From contig JASSUH010000001.1 in the NCBI GenBank assembly GCA_031963445.1, positions 1,798,001 through 1,862,000 on the forward strand: DNA of 64,000 nt, given 5' to 3'. Position numbers and translations under genes: made by a program. Below the pieces are notes generated by a model. The model made no database searches. It saw only the letters and a program-made list of their open reading frames with translations, and had not been told where the DNA came from. This stretch comes from JASSUD01 sp031963445 (lineage in GTDB: Bacteria > Pseudomonadota > Gammaproteobacteria > Burkholderiales > Burkholderiaceae). Every line of letters begins with the position of its first letter. Position 1 is the stretch's first letter. Positions 45,997-55,955 of the stretch are shown piece after piece.

Positions 45997-47154
45997 TTAA
46001 CAATTATATCCTACAATATTTTTTATTAGCACTGCTAGCTTCTTTATCCCACTTTCAATATATTCTATCGGAAGATGAGAATATGATAATCGTAAGCAAT
46101 TATGAAAATTTCGATTATTTGTAAAAGCAGAACCAGGAATAAAATTTACACCGTATTCTCTGATTGATACTTTTAGCAACTCTTGTGTAGCGATATGATT
46201 TGGTAGTGTTAGCCATATAAAAAAGCCGGCAGTGGGATGTGTATAATGAACATACTCAGGCATATAGCGCTGTAAATATTCTAATATAAGCGCTCTCTTA
46301 TTAGCGTAATGCTCTGCAACACGCCTAAGATGAGCGTGAATATCAATACTATTAAGATAATTTAGTAGTATATATTGACTCAAAGTACTGATATTTAAAT
46401 TAGTTGATTCTTTATACTGATAAAGTTGAGTTATAATTGATTCTTCCGCAACAATCCATCCGATCCTTAATGAGGGCGCAATAATTTTTGAAAATGTCCC
46501 AACATAATATCCATTTATATCTTTATTGGATAATATTGGCATATTTTCTAATATTGACATATCAGAAATAAAGCCGTAAGCATCATCTTCTATGAGCGGT
46601 ATATCATGCTGTTTTAGGTAATCTATAATTAATACTCTATTTTGCTGTGATAGACTGAGACCTGTTGGATTATTACCTACAGAAACACAATACATTGAGG
46701 TTATTTTATGATTATTTTTAGTGTAAGGAAAAGTTATAGTATGCTCTGAGTTCTGATAATATAATGGTTTTAAACCGCACCTATTTATTACCTGCTGATA
46801 TCCTGGATATACTAATTGATCACAAATTACTTTTCCTTTATTGCACTTATGCATCTCTGCCAATAGATTAATTGCTTCTTGTGCCCCGCTAGTAAGTAAT
46901 ATTTGATCTTTTTTACAGTTTATACCTCTTATTTTCATTAATTCAGCAATTACTGCTAAGAGGTCATCTGGTGGTAAGTTATACTGTAACTGGTGAGGAG
47001 ATAAATTTGTTTTAGACAATGCACGATTCATTTCCTGATAAGGAAGCATGCTTGTATCTGGCTTACCGAGGCCGAAAGAAATTGTAGAATTATCCGCCTG
47101 ACGTAAGACGGCAGATAAAGGCGACTCTATAATGGAATTTAAATCCATATTCAT
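45997..47154 (-). CDS. hpgT: PLP aminotransferase, 4-hydroxyphenylglycine-forming (HpgT-like)
   Basis: A class I/II fold PLP aminotransferase of 385 residues: SGAQEAINLLAEM, SVGNNPTGLSLS (N-P-T-G), IEDDAYGF (D binding the PLP nitrogen) and the PLP lysine in TFSKIIAPSLRIGW. It resembles the HpgT/LysN-like group without an N-terminal HTH. It follows 4-hydroxymandelate synthase and oxidase in one operon, so its role is to aminate 4-hydroxyphenylglyoxylate to 4-hydroxyphenylglycine, probably with tyrosine as donor. Context carries much of the assignment. Confidence 0.85.
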   Translation of the reverse strand: MNMDLNSIIESPLSAVLRQADNSTISFGLGKPDTSMLPYQEMNRALSKTNLSPHQLQYNLPPDDLLAVIAELMKIRGINCKKDQILLTSGAQEAINLLAEMHKCNKGKVICDQLVYPGYQQVINRCGLKPLYYQNSEHTITFPYTKNNHKITSMYCVSVGNNPTGLSLSQQNRVLIIDYLKQHDIPLIEDDAYGFISDMSILENMPILSNKDINGYYVGTFSKIIAPSLRIGWIVAEESIITQLYQYKESTNLNISTLSQYILLNYLNSIDIHAHLRRVAEHYANKRALILEYLQRYMPEYVHYTHPTAGFFIWLTLPNHIATQELLKVSIREYGVNFIPGSAFTNNRNFHNCLRLSYSHLPIEYIESGIKKLAVLIKNIVGYNC

Positions 47155-47164
47155 TATGCAGCCT

Positions 47165-48163
47165 CTATGCTACGGCAATTTTTGATTCTAATGCCTCGAA
47201 TAAAGTATGAATATTTTTCATGCCAAACAGATCTGAACCATATCGTGCAATTATTTCAATAAATGTCACTGTACTATTAGGTATTGGTTTTGTAAAACAT
47301 TGCAACAGATATCCAGGGCCATCTAAATCAAAAATAATATTATAATCGCTTAAAACTCGCTTATCTAATTGTTCTTTTTCTATACTAGCACTAATAGTTT
47401 CATAAAATAATTTTGGAATTTTTAACATTTCAACGCCTTTATTTTCTAGGTACTTTGCAGCGGAATAGATATCCTTTGTTAGAAAGGCAATATGCTGAAC
47501 ACCCAAACCACCATTATTGCTTAAATAATTATTCAACTGACAGTTTGATTTTTCACTAAGCGGCTCAACCAAAACTAATTTAACTTTTTTATTTTCCTTA
47601 CTCCTTAATACTAAAGAATCCATACCAGATGTTTGAGTGACTACTTTTTGCTCAAAACACTGTTCAAGTTCAAGTAAGCTTGATAGGATAAAAGACCATA
47701 CGTTAATAGAATCTTTTGGAAGACAGATGGCTAGATGATCAATTTCACTAAACTGAAATTGATCTTGCTGCAAATTTTGCTCTGATTGTGGGGATGGGTC
47801 TTTTGTAAATGAAAATCTTAATTCGTTGGGTGTTTCTAGTACAACTTCTTCTGAGTTAATTCTGATATTATCGAATATTTTTGAACATAAACTATGAGGA
47901 CTATTGATCTGCTTAACTATATATTCAAGTTGGTTTACATAAAAACCAACCTCCAATACTCTATCACCTGAAGCATAGCGTGAGTGCTGATTAGGATAAC
48001 TGATCAAATGGAAAACAATATCATTTGACTGAAGTGTTATATTATTATCACCATTATTAATAGTTGATTTAGAAATCTTGAAACCGTAAGATTTTTTAAA
48101 AAAAGATGCGGTCAGCTCTGGATCAAATGTCAATAGTTTTATATAAGCGAATCTAGTAATCAT
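47165..48163 (-). CDS. hmaS: 4-hydroxymandelate synthase (HmaS), HPPD-family dioxygenase
   Basis: Two VOC-fold halves, 332 residues. The Fe(II) ligands of the HPPD family are visible: His in SEIDHLAICL (about 143), His in GVQHIAFLTKD (about 222), Glu in VTFIEIIARYG (about 303), with the closing GMKNIHTLFEALE segment. The close relative 4-hydroxyphenylpyruvate dioxygenase makes homogentisate; here the neighbours (oxidase and aminotransferase) show that it should make 4-hydroxymandelate from 4-hydroxyphenylpyruvate. The start overlaps the oxidase's stop by 4 bp. Intact. Confidence 0.87.
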   Translation of the reverse strand: MITRFAYIKLLTFDPELTASFFKKSYGFKISKSTINNGDNNITLQSNDIVFHLISYPNQHSRYASGDRVLEVGFYVNQLEYIVKQINSPHSLCSKIFDNIRINSEEVVLETPNELRFSFTKDPSPQSEQNLQQDQFQFSEIDHLAICLPKDSINVWSFILSSLLELEQCFEQKVVTQTSGMDSLVLRSKENKKVKLVLVEPLSEKSNCQLNNYLSNNGGLGVQHIAFLTKDIYSAAKYLENKGVEMLKIPKLFYETISASIEKEQLDKRVLSDYNIIFDLDGPGYLLQCFTKPIPNSTVTFIEIIARYGSDLFGMKNIHTLFEALESKIAVA

Positions 48164-49245
48164 TTACTTACCGATTTGTATAGTATATGCGAATATTTTT
48201 TTTTAATATCGCCAATTGAACAAATACCGGATAAATATACAGTCTCATAAAGTTGTTGTTTCATGAGTATAAGCAGCCTCTTTACATTTTCAGCTCCACC
48301 CGAAGCTAGTGCCCAATAAATAGGCCTACCAATTAGGACAAAGTCTGCGCCGAGTAAAAGTGCGATGAAAGCATCACGGCCGCTTCGTATTCCTCCGTCT
48401 ATTCCAAGTTTTACCGTATTTTTTACATGCTTAGCTACCATAGTGAGGCTATCTAACGGATTAATTGTCCCGTCTAATTGACGCCCACCGTGATTTGAAA
48501 TGATCAAACCAGAAACCCCATAATCTACAGCAAACAAAGCTTCTTCAGAGTCAAATATTCCCTTAAGATAAACAGGCAATTTTGTAGACTCGCAGATGTC
48601 ACTCACCATAGCCCAGGACAATTTTTTACAGAACAGATCGTCTTTTAATGATTTATTACTTTGATTCAGCACGTTTTCCGGTAAATTAGAGAATCTAATA
48701 TATTCGGGTACCGTAAAACGGTTTCGCAAATCCCTTAATCTAATAGCCATAACTGGCATGTCGACGGTGATGACGATTGCCTGACAACCTGCTTGCTCAG
48801 CTCTACGAACCAAGCTTCTGGTTAGTGCTATATCTTTCATGGGGTAAAGCTGAAACCAGTGATAACGAGAGTCGGTTACAGCTATGTCCTCAAGGCGTAT
48901 AGATGACATCATGCTACTGATGTAATTGACTCCAAGGGATGCACATGCGCTATAGACGCAAGCTTCTCCTTCTTGATGACATAACTTAGCCAACCCCATG
49001 GGAGCAACCATTATTGGCATATCATATTTTGAAGAATGGAGCGCAAGCGACAGATCCACTTTATCGTCACTCGAAAAATGATTTGGTTTAATCAAATAAT
49101 CATCATATTGCCTAAGGTTATTAGCGACAGATAATTCACGGCCGGAACCACCGGCAATGAAATGATAGCTTTCATCTGATAAAATTTTTTTCGCGGCCAA
49201 TTCAAAATCTTGGGCAGTTAAATAGTCTTCATTCCTATACCGCAT
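48160..49245 (-). CDS. hmo: 4-hydroxymandelate oxidase (Hmo), FMN alpha-hydroxyacid dehydrogenase
   Basis: 361 residues with the family pattern: IMVAPMGLAKLCHQEGE, ITVDMPVMAIR, VYLKGIFDSEEA (Lys), LIISNHGGRQLDG (catalytic His and Arg near 260), LGIDGGIRSGRDAFIALLLG (FMN phosphate site). It oxidises 4-hydroxymandelate to 4-hydroxyphenylglyoxylate, the second step to Hpg. Starts two bases after the NRPS stop (49248) and overlaps hmaS, so the step enzymes are coupled. Lactate or mandelate dehydrogenases are close relatives; context decides. Confidence 0.87.
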   Translation of the reverse strand: MRYRNEDYLTAQDFELAAKKILSDESYHFIAGGSGRELSVANNLRQYDDYLIKPNHFSSDDKVDLSLALHSSKYDMPIMVAPMGLAKLCHQEGEACVYSACASLGVNYISSMMSSIRLEDIAVTDSRYHWFQLYPMKDIALTRSLVRRAEQAGCQAIVITVDMPVMAIRLRDLRNRFTVPEYIRFSNLPENVLNQSNKSLKDDLFCKKLSWAMVSDICESTKLPVYLKGIFDSEEALFAVDYGVSGLIISNHGGRQLDGTINPLDSLTMVAKHVKNTVKLGIDGGIRSGRDAFIALLLGADFVLIGRPIYWALASGGAENVKRLLILMKQQLYETVYLSGICSIGDIKKKYSHILYKSVSK

Positions 49246-49247
49246 AT

Positions 49248-52200
49248 TTAATAAGCCTTTTTTGTAGCGACCTTCGTTATCTCTGGTAGATAGCCAACAT
49301 TAATCGCGTGCATAATAAATTTTTCAAACCAATCATAATTTATTTCAGGATAGCTAATATTAATATCTCGGAGATAATTTCTTGTTATATCGTCATTTAA
49401 TTTATTATGGTTTATATTTTTTGTATCGACCAACTGTATAACACCGCCTAAATATTTTGACAAATATTCATCGCTACTTATTTTCAAAATTTTTTCTATA
49501 AATTCTGTTTCTGGAATTATTTTAATGTCATAACCGCAATTACCTAACCAAGCAAAAATTTTAGTATATGATATTTTGTAATTATTATTTATATGAAATA
49601 CAGAGTTATCATAAGAATTTTTTGATAAATTAATTATCATTTTTGCCATTATATCTACTGGAGTTAGCGAAATATATCTGTGCGCCCAATTAGGTGCTAC
49701 TTGTAAATTAATAACTGAATGCAAAAATCGAGTAAAAAAATGATTTTGAATATTTTTTTGAAAAACGCCAGTGATAGATTGAGGTGCTACCGTACCAGCT
49801 CGGAATATTTGAACATCTCCACCGCGAAGTTTATATTTATTTAAAATAATTTCTGCATTCAACTTACTTTCGGAATAATAATCTGTCAAACTTTGACCTA
49901 TATCTAGCGACGCCTCTGTAAATTTAGTTGCTATTTCGCAAAATCCTTTAACGCCAATCGTTGAGACGTGTATTATTTTTTTTCCTTTTCCCAGTTCTGC
50001 AAGATTAACTATGTTATGCACAGAATCTACATTTATAGTATGGAAAGAGTCTCGCTCACCAATATGGCTCACCAAGGCTGAACTGTTAATAATTGTGTCA
50101 ATATCATTTGATAAGAATTTCCAAACATCACTATCTAAACCAAAGTTTTGAAGTGTTGCATCTCCACAAAGGACATTAACTTTACCCATATCTAGTTCAT
50201 CGTTAGGGTAATAGTATTTAAAATTATTACTCAATCGTAATCGTACTTCAGTAAGGTTTTCTCCTCTTACTAAACAGTATATCTTTTCACACTGAGGTTC
50301 CTTTAAGACGTCGTGGAGTAAATGGCTACCCAGAAATCCTGTAGATCCTAGCAATAAGACCCGCCTCATCTGAGTCACTTTTGGTGAAATGATAGGGGCT
50401 ACCTGTTTGAAATCAGAAAACTGGCGTTTAGTCACTAGCGAAGCCGCGATCAAACTCCCGGTATGATGAGAAGTAATAAATTCTGATATCTCTCTTATTG
50501 TTTGATATTGAAATACTGCTTGCGGCCTTAGGTTTATATTAAGCGCTCTTAATTTAACGACCATCTGAATCACAAGTAAAGATGTTCCACCAAAAGCGAA
50601 GAAATTATCATCAATCCCTATTTTCGGCTGGCCTAAAATTTTTTTCCACACCTCGCATAATTCAGTTTCAAGATATGACGTAGGCGGTATGTAGTTGGTA
50701 TCATTATAGATATATCTTGGCGCAGGTAAATCTTTAAAATTAATTTTATCATTATGGCCAAGATTAATTTTTTCGATAAATTCAATTTGTTTTGGCACCA
50801 TATAGCGCGGCTTGTTCTCAGATAGATATGATATAATTTTATTTTCTATAAGTTTGCAATAATGTTTTTTGATTGGCTCTTCAAAAAATGCAATAGCATC
50901 CTTATTATCATCTGAAAGAAAATAAGAATTTAAATAAGCAATACGAGATTTATAAATAACCATATCTATTCGAAGATCATGGTCACTATTTATGAGACTG
51001 AAACGAACAAACAGGTTAGCTGCATCAACAATTAACTGAACTTGTTTTCTAAAATTAATGAACTTTCGCATTTCCCCTTCACAAGCTAGCGTCCATACAT
51101 TTCTATATCCACATATATTATTAATATCTTTCTTTATAAAGGCTATAAGATCCTCTTTTAAGGATAAAATATTATTATATTCTAGCCAGTCAATATTCAC
51201 TAAGGTTGCATTTTTCTTTATTACTGCATTATAGCGATAGCGTAAAAGCTCTGTATCATAATTATCTAACCTTGGTTCAACATAAAAAGCATAAGAATTT
51301 CCTTTAAGGATTTCTTGAAAAACCATGGGATGGATTAGCAATTCATCTTCATAATAATGCTCAGATGAAATAATTCTTGGAAGTAATTTATTATAATTAG
51401 CCAATTTATTATATTTATAATGTATTATTTCTTGGTACAATCCATTTATATTGGGTACCCCTCTAACGTCACCAATAAATAGAAAGCCCTCATCATTCAG
51501 GTATGTTAATGCGCCAGCAACAATATCTTTGAAATATTTAGCGGAAGGAAAATATTGAGAAACAGAATTAATTATAATGATGTCATACTTTTGTGTAAGA
51601 TATTGAAATACATCATGTGCCGCATACAAATACAGCATTACATTTTTTATATTTTTTTCTGCGATCTGATTAGCTAATTTACTAATAATCGCCTTCGACA
51701 TATCGGTAGCTATATATAGCGAACAATATTTCACAAGTGGGAATAATAAAAGACCTGTTCCACAACCAATTTCTAATATTTTTACATCTTTTTTATTGAG
51801 CCGCTCTGGAGGAATTTCTTTTAGAATTGATTTTATTGTAGAATCCCGCCAATCTTTCATGATGTTATTATCTAATGGCTTGCCGGTTATTGCACTTATC
51901 CAGCCACTATAATCTTCCGCAGTTTCAGCAGAGCTGACTTCATGCGTAGTTTCAAAAAGCTTATACCACTGCTTTACAAGCTCACCATCGTCAACATTAA
52001 ATTTTTCCCAATCGACAATACAATACGGGATTATTTCTTTTTCGCCTCGATCATCTTGGTGGAATGTTGTGATAGCCGATTTTATGTAAGGTAGCTTATT
52101 AAGGCAGGAGGTTATTTCATTTAAATTTATTCTAAAACCTCTCAGCTTTACTTGAGTGTCTTCACGGCCATAATATTCTATTTTTGAATCAAAAGTCAGC

Positions 52201-54713
52201 CTTCCTAAATCACCTGATTTATATACTCTCTTACCGTTTAAATTTGTAAAAGTAGCCTGCTCTCGAGCCTCCACATTAATATAGCCATTTGCGACACTGT
52301 CACCACCTATTACAATCTCACCAATGCAGCCCCGAGGCAGAGTATTCCCGAATTTGTCACAAATAACGATATACACATTAGGTAATGGACTGCCTATAAT
52401 ATTTCTGTAATTATATTTTTTTTCAATATCATATTGATAAGTTGTACTGATAATCGTTGCTTCTGTAGGTCCATAAAGAACGTTAATCCTAGCAGTTGGA
52501 AAAATACACTGCAGTTCATACAGCAACTGACTAGGGACTGTATCACCCCCAACTAAAACAAGTTTTATATTGGATAAAGTTTTAGCATTTGATGATTTTA
52601 CGATATTGAGAATCTCTTCCATAAGCCCTGGAACAGCATGGATACATTCTGTAATTTTTAGCGCTTGTAGTACATAGCTAACGTCAAGAATTTCTTCTCT
52701 TGAAATAAGTGACAGTTCGGCCCCCTTAATCAAGGGCATAAAAATTTCAAGATAAAATATGTCAAAGGCATAACTTGACCAAGATACAAATTTATTAACA
52801 TCAGTAATAGCTAAGTTTTTACTACAGCCTTTAATTGTATTCAGAAGCTGGTTATGATTTACACTCACGCCCTTTGGAATACCCGTCGTACCTGAGGTAT
52901 ATATAATATAGGCTTCACTCTGTCCGCTAATGTCTGGCCATGACGAACCAGCCTCTCTAAAATTAACAGCCTCATTTATAGCAACCTCTACCTTCAATTT
53001 AGGTGAAGGATAGGCATAATTATTGTTAAATTCAGTAATCAGCAAACTTGCTTGGGCATTCTGAAGAATTTGTTCCTTCCTTTTTAAAGGATCATCTGGA
53101 TTGAGGGGGACAAGCGTCAAGCCAGCTCTCATGAGTGCGAGAATTATTATAATCAGGTTGATTCCTGGCTTAAGTTCAAGAGCGATGCAGCCCTTTGCTC
53201 CAAGGCTGAGAAGATAACTTGAAGTCGCCTCGCTTACCTCTTCTAGTTCCCGATAAGTAATTTTTTTTCCATTACTATTAACAGCGATCCTATTTGGAAA
53301 ATCTCGAGCGACCTGAATAAATTTGTGTATCACTGTTTTTTCTAAGTATTTTTCTGTAGCACCATTCAAAAAAGAAATATACGTTTTATCAAAATCTAGA
53401 AATATATTATAATCGAGGGTTATTGTATTAAGGGACTTATTCGAAATTAACTTCAGAAGCTCTATATATGAGTACAAATAAGATTTTGCAGTAATAGATT
53501 CATATAAATCAGAATTATAAGTTAATCTAAATTTTAATATATCTTCCTTTCGCCATATTGTGCACTCCAGATCAAATTTAGATATACCAGTATTAGGGTC
53601 AACGCTTGAAACCTCACAACCTTTTAATAGCAGAGGGCGAACATGCACATCTTCAAATGAAAACATGTTTTGGTAAAGAGGATTATGGCTTAGAAACCTT
53701 TCTGGTTTTAAATTTTCAACAACGCGTTCAAATGGGAATGATTGAAACTCAAGTGCATTGAAGATAAAGTTTTTAATATAAACAAGAAGATCATTGAAAG
53801 ATAAAATTTTATTTTTAGTAAAGTGTACTCTGATGACTACTGTATTAACAAAATAGCCGATTGTTTTTTCATATTTTTTACTTAGTCTATTTGCAATCGG
53901 TGCTCCTATTGATATATCTTGCTGACCTGTGAGCCTATGTAACAAAAATATATACGCTGTAAGCAGTAAAATATATGTCGAACAGCCATATTGAAATGCT
54001 ACACTGTCTAGTTTTTCAGTTATTTCTTTATTAATAAAATTGATTTCTCTGTCACCATTAAATGTATGGTCACTCATATTTTGCTTATCTGGCGGAACAA
54101 CAAAATTCACATGCTCTTTTAATGTTTCTTTCCAATAAACTAATGCTTCATTCTCTATATAATTGATATCCTCTAGATTATCTTTATTAAAATCAGAAAA
54201 ATCTTCTGGAAGATAGCCCAGATTTGGCTTCTTACTCTCTATAATTTGTGAATAGATTAATGACAGACCCTCAAAAAAAACACCCATCGACCAGCCATCA
54301 CAAATAATATGATGAAAGCTAAAACATAAATAACCTAATTTTTTATTAATTGTAAAAAGTTTTACCTTAAATAGTGGTGCTTCATTCAGTAGAAAAGTTT
54401 CCTGTGAAAATTCCTTAATTTGTGCGTTAAGTTGTTCTTGGTCAATTTGGCGCGATACTATTTTGACAGTTAATGATTTTTTAACATTTTGTAAAACAAC
54501 ATTGCCTTCTTGAATGAACGATGATCTTAAACATTGATGTTGGGATACTAAAAAGTTTAATGATTGCTCAATTGCATTAATTGAAAAATTACCTGCTATT
54601 TTCCAACAATAGATAATATTTTGAGTCGGACTATTATTCTCAAAATTCGCTAAAAACCACAAGCTTTTTTGTGATATTGAAGCCTGATAGTACTGATTGT
54701 TTGGGATACCCAT
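49248..54713 (-). CDS. NRPS, C-A(-MT)-PCP-R, 1821 aa
   Basis: Condensation domain (1-440) with an intact motif FHHIICDGW near 138. Adenylation domain from about 470 (A3 YTSGTTGIPKG near 609; A4 AFDIFYLE; A5 VLYGPTEATII) interrupted by a SAM-dependent methyltransferase (about 930-1160, ILEIGCGTGLLLFPL near 983), then A10 (K in HNDKINFKDL), PCP (NFFAFGGTSLLVIQ, Ser near 1374) and a thioester reductase (LLLGSTGFLGSHLL near 1459; YYSESKLNAE near 1611). The specificity residues read roughly D-I-L-H-V-V-L-I-I-K, not a clear match but closest to aromatic Hpg-type codes. N-methylation and NADPH-dependent reductive release are expected. It is the first gene of the operon, directly followed by the Hpg pathway. 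Confidence 0.9.
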   Translation of the reverse strand: MGIPNNQYYQASISQKSLWFLANFENNSPTQNIIYCWKIAGNFSINAIEQSLNFLVSQHQCLRSSFIQEGNVVLQNVKKSLTVKIVSRQIDQEQLNAQIKEFSQETFLLNEAPLFKVKLFTINKKLGYLCFSFHHIICDGWSMGVFFEGLSLIYSQIIESKKPNLGYLPEDFSDFNKDNLEDINYIENEALVYWKETLKEHVNFVVPPDKQNMSDHTFNGDREINFINKEITEKLDSVAFQYGCSTYILLLTAYIFLLHRLTGQQDISIGAPIANRLSKKYEKTIGYFVNTVVIRVHFTKNKILSFNDLLVYIKNFIFNALEFQSFPFERVVENLKPERFLSHNPLYQNMFSFEDVHVRPLLLKGCEVSSVDPNTGISKFDLECTIWRKEDILKFRLTYNSDLYESITAKSYLYSYIELLKLISNKSLNTITLDYNIFLDFDKTYISFLNGATEKYLEKTVIHKFIQVARDFPNRIAVNSNGKKITYRELEEVSEATSSYLLSLGAKGCIALELKPGINLIIIILALMRAGLTLVPLNPDDPLKRKEQILQNAQASLLITEFNNNYAYPSPKLKVEVAINEAVNFREAGSSWPDISGQSEAYIIYTSGTTGIPKGVSVNHNQLLNTIKGCSKNLAITDVNKFVSWSSYAFDIFYLEIFMPLIKGAELSLISREEILDVSYVLQALKITECIHAVPGLMEEILNIVKSSNAKTLSNIKLVLVGGDTVPSQLLYELQCIFPTARINVLYGPTEATIISTTYQYDIEKKYNYRNIIGSPLPNVYIVICDKFGNTLPRGCIGEIVIGGDSVANGYINVEAREQATFTNLNGKRVYKSGDLGRLTFDSKIEYYGREDTQVKLRGFRINLNEITSCLNKLPYIKSAITTFHQDDRGEKEIIPYCIVDWEKFNVDDGELVKQWYKLFETTHEVSSAETAEDYSGWISAITGKPLDNNIMKDWRDSTIKSILKEIPPERLNKKDVKILEIGCGTGLLLFPLVKYCSLYIATDMSKAIISKLANQIAEKNIKNVMLYLYAAHDVFQYLTQKYDIIIINSVSQYFPSAKYFKDIVAGALTYLNDEGFLFIGDVRGVPNINGLYQEIIHYKYNKLANYNKLLPRIISSEHYYEDELLIHPMVFQEILKGNSYAFYVEPRLDNYDTELLRYRYNAVIKKNATLVNIDWLEYNNILSLKEDLIAFIKKDINNICGYRNVWTLACEGEMRKFINFRKQVQLIVDAANLFVRFSLINSDHDLRIDMVIYKSRIAYLNSYFLSDDNKDAIAFFEEPIKKHYCKLIENKIISYLSENKPRYMVPKQIEFIEKINLGHNDKINFKDLPAPRYIYNDTNYIPPTSYLETELCEVWKKILGQPKIGIDDNFFAFGGTSLLVIQMVVKLRALNINLRPQAVFQYQTIREISEFITSHHTGSLIAASLVTKRQFSDFKQVAPIISPKVTQMRRVLLLGSTGFLGSHLLHDVLKEPQCEKIYCLVRGENLTEVRLRLSNNFKYYYPNDELDMGKVNVLCGDATLQNFGLDSDVWKFLSNDIDTIINSSALVSHIGERDSFHTINVDSVHNIVNLAELGKGKKIIHVSTIGVKGFCEIATKFTEASLDIGQSLTDYYSESKLNAEIILNKYKLRGGDVQIFRAGTVAPQSITGVFQKNIQNHFFTRFLHSVINLQVAPNWAHRYISLTPVDIMAKMIINLSKNSYDNSVFHINNNYKISYTKIFAWLGNCGYDIKIIPETEFIEKILKISSDEYLSKYLGGVIQLVDTKNINHNKLNDDITRNYLRDINISYPEINYDWFEKFIMHAINVGYLPEITKVATKKAY

Positions 54714-54920
54714 GATCTATCGTCAAAATAATTGAAATTTTTCATTTCCCTGGCGCTATTGCTGCCTTCTAAATACGCTTCCTTCAAACACCACCTAATA
54801 AAAGCTTCTTTGGCTAGTTATTCATCGTGCTTGAAATAGACTGTTGAAATTCGCATCTCTATCCCTCTAAAAGCGGAACAGCCAATTTTGTTGAGAGAAA
54901 CAATATGAGGAATTGATGCA

Positions 54921-55139
54921 ATGCAAGAAAACTTGTTTATGATGGCCCAGCTGGGTGACTTTGCTTCTGTCGAACATCCTTGCGCGTGCTGAGGACACTG
55001 CTCGACAAAACATTGAAGCGACTGAAGGGATTATTTACGCAAAGACAGTCAGGGCTTCGATAGCGCCTGAGAAGCTGCGGCGCGCAGTGTTGCCGCGAGT
55101 GTTTCATTCGACACGAAGTGAACGGACATTGATGGAGTA
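54921..55139 (+). mobile_element. IS5/IS1182-type transposase N-terminal remnant
   Basis: ATG 54921 reads MQENLFMMAQLGDFASVEHP, then a frameshift, and continues as AKTVRASIAPEKLRRAVLPR, VFHSTRSERTLME, the typical N-terminus of these transposases. It ends in a stop at 55138-55140. The 200 bp between it and the NRPS start (54714-54920) should contain the operon promoter; no clear motif is visible. Confidence 0.55.
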
Positions 55140-55140
55140 A

Positions 55141-55955
55141 ATACATGACAACTCCCTGCTTCGTTGATGTAGACATTAGCTGGCAAGCCCAGAAGGAGCC
55201 AGTAATTCTTGCGCTACCTAGGCCATATGTTGATGGAGAATCGCTCGGGTTTGGTGGCCAGTCCGCTGATGACTTGTCCGAACGAACAGATGCTTTGAGA
55301 CTGCCAGAACATGGTGCATCTGACAGGCACGCCAACTCGATCGGCATCGACAAAACCTACAATACATACGATTCCATCGCCATCTGCCGCGTGTCGGATT
55401 ACGCCTCATGTTGCTGCGCGTCGATGCAATAAATGGATTTGGTACGCTAGCTATCTTGTATAGAGAATCAGTACTACTGCATTTGCATTCATACCATTAG
55501 GTAATAAAAAAGAAGTAAAAAATATCCAGTAAAGAGCGTAAAAATTTATCGAGAAAAAGTCAGCGTCCAACCGCCTTACTTGTTAAAGGGGTTGAAGCGC
55601 GTAAAGGGAGCAATTCGTGAAGTCAGTGATAAGAATTAGGCGGGGAAGTGCGCCACCCTCTTTTCTGAGATGTGGCTACGGAAGGACTGGCCTCATCGCG
55701 AAACCTTGTACAAAATCCCAAACACCAGCATCGACTTGGTAGCCAAGCAGCGCAAGGAAGAGGGATTCTGCGCAATCCAGTACAAATTCTATGACACGCC
55801 GGATCCCCTTGGACAACCTCGGCAACTTCTTCTCTGCCACACAAAGGTGGATTTACCCAGCGTGTATATGTGCCCAACATTGCGTCGAGCATCAGCGTTG
55901 CGTTTTACCCTGGCATGAACGATGCCTAAACACTATCCAGACTTACCGTGATGTC
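55141..55955. other. gene-free, GC-rich debris
   Basis: About 800 bp without a convincing gene. Base composition is higher in GC than in the surrounding cluster, so it is imported or mobile DNA. Short frames on both strands do not match families I recognise. Confidence 0.3.

Noticed and set aside
47165..48163. Reading the dioxygenase as a tyrosine-catabolic HPPD
   Set aside because: The neighbours are a hydroxymandelate-type oxidase and an aminotransferase inside an NRPS operon, with no homogentisate pathway gene.
41595..54713. A nocardicin-like beta-lactam pathway, since Ser and Hpg occur together
   Set aside because: The C domain motifs here (FHHIICDG, SHVIADR, TEPILDG) lack the additional His of the beta-lactam-forming C domain and the chain is released by a reductase.
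54937..55430. Overlapping open frames on both strands at 54.9-55.4 kb
   Set aside because: They cover the IS1182-like remnant and GC-rich debris; the only meaningful reading is the transposase piece at 54921-55139.
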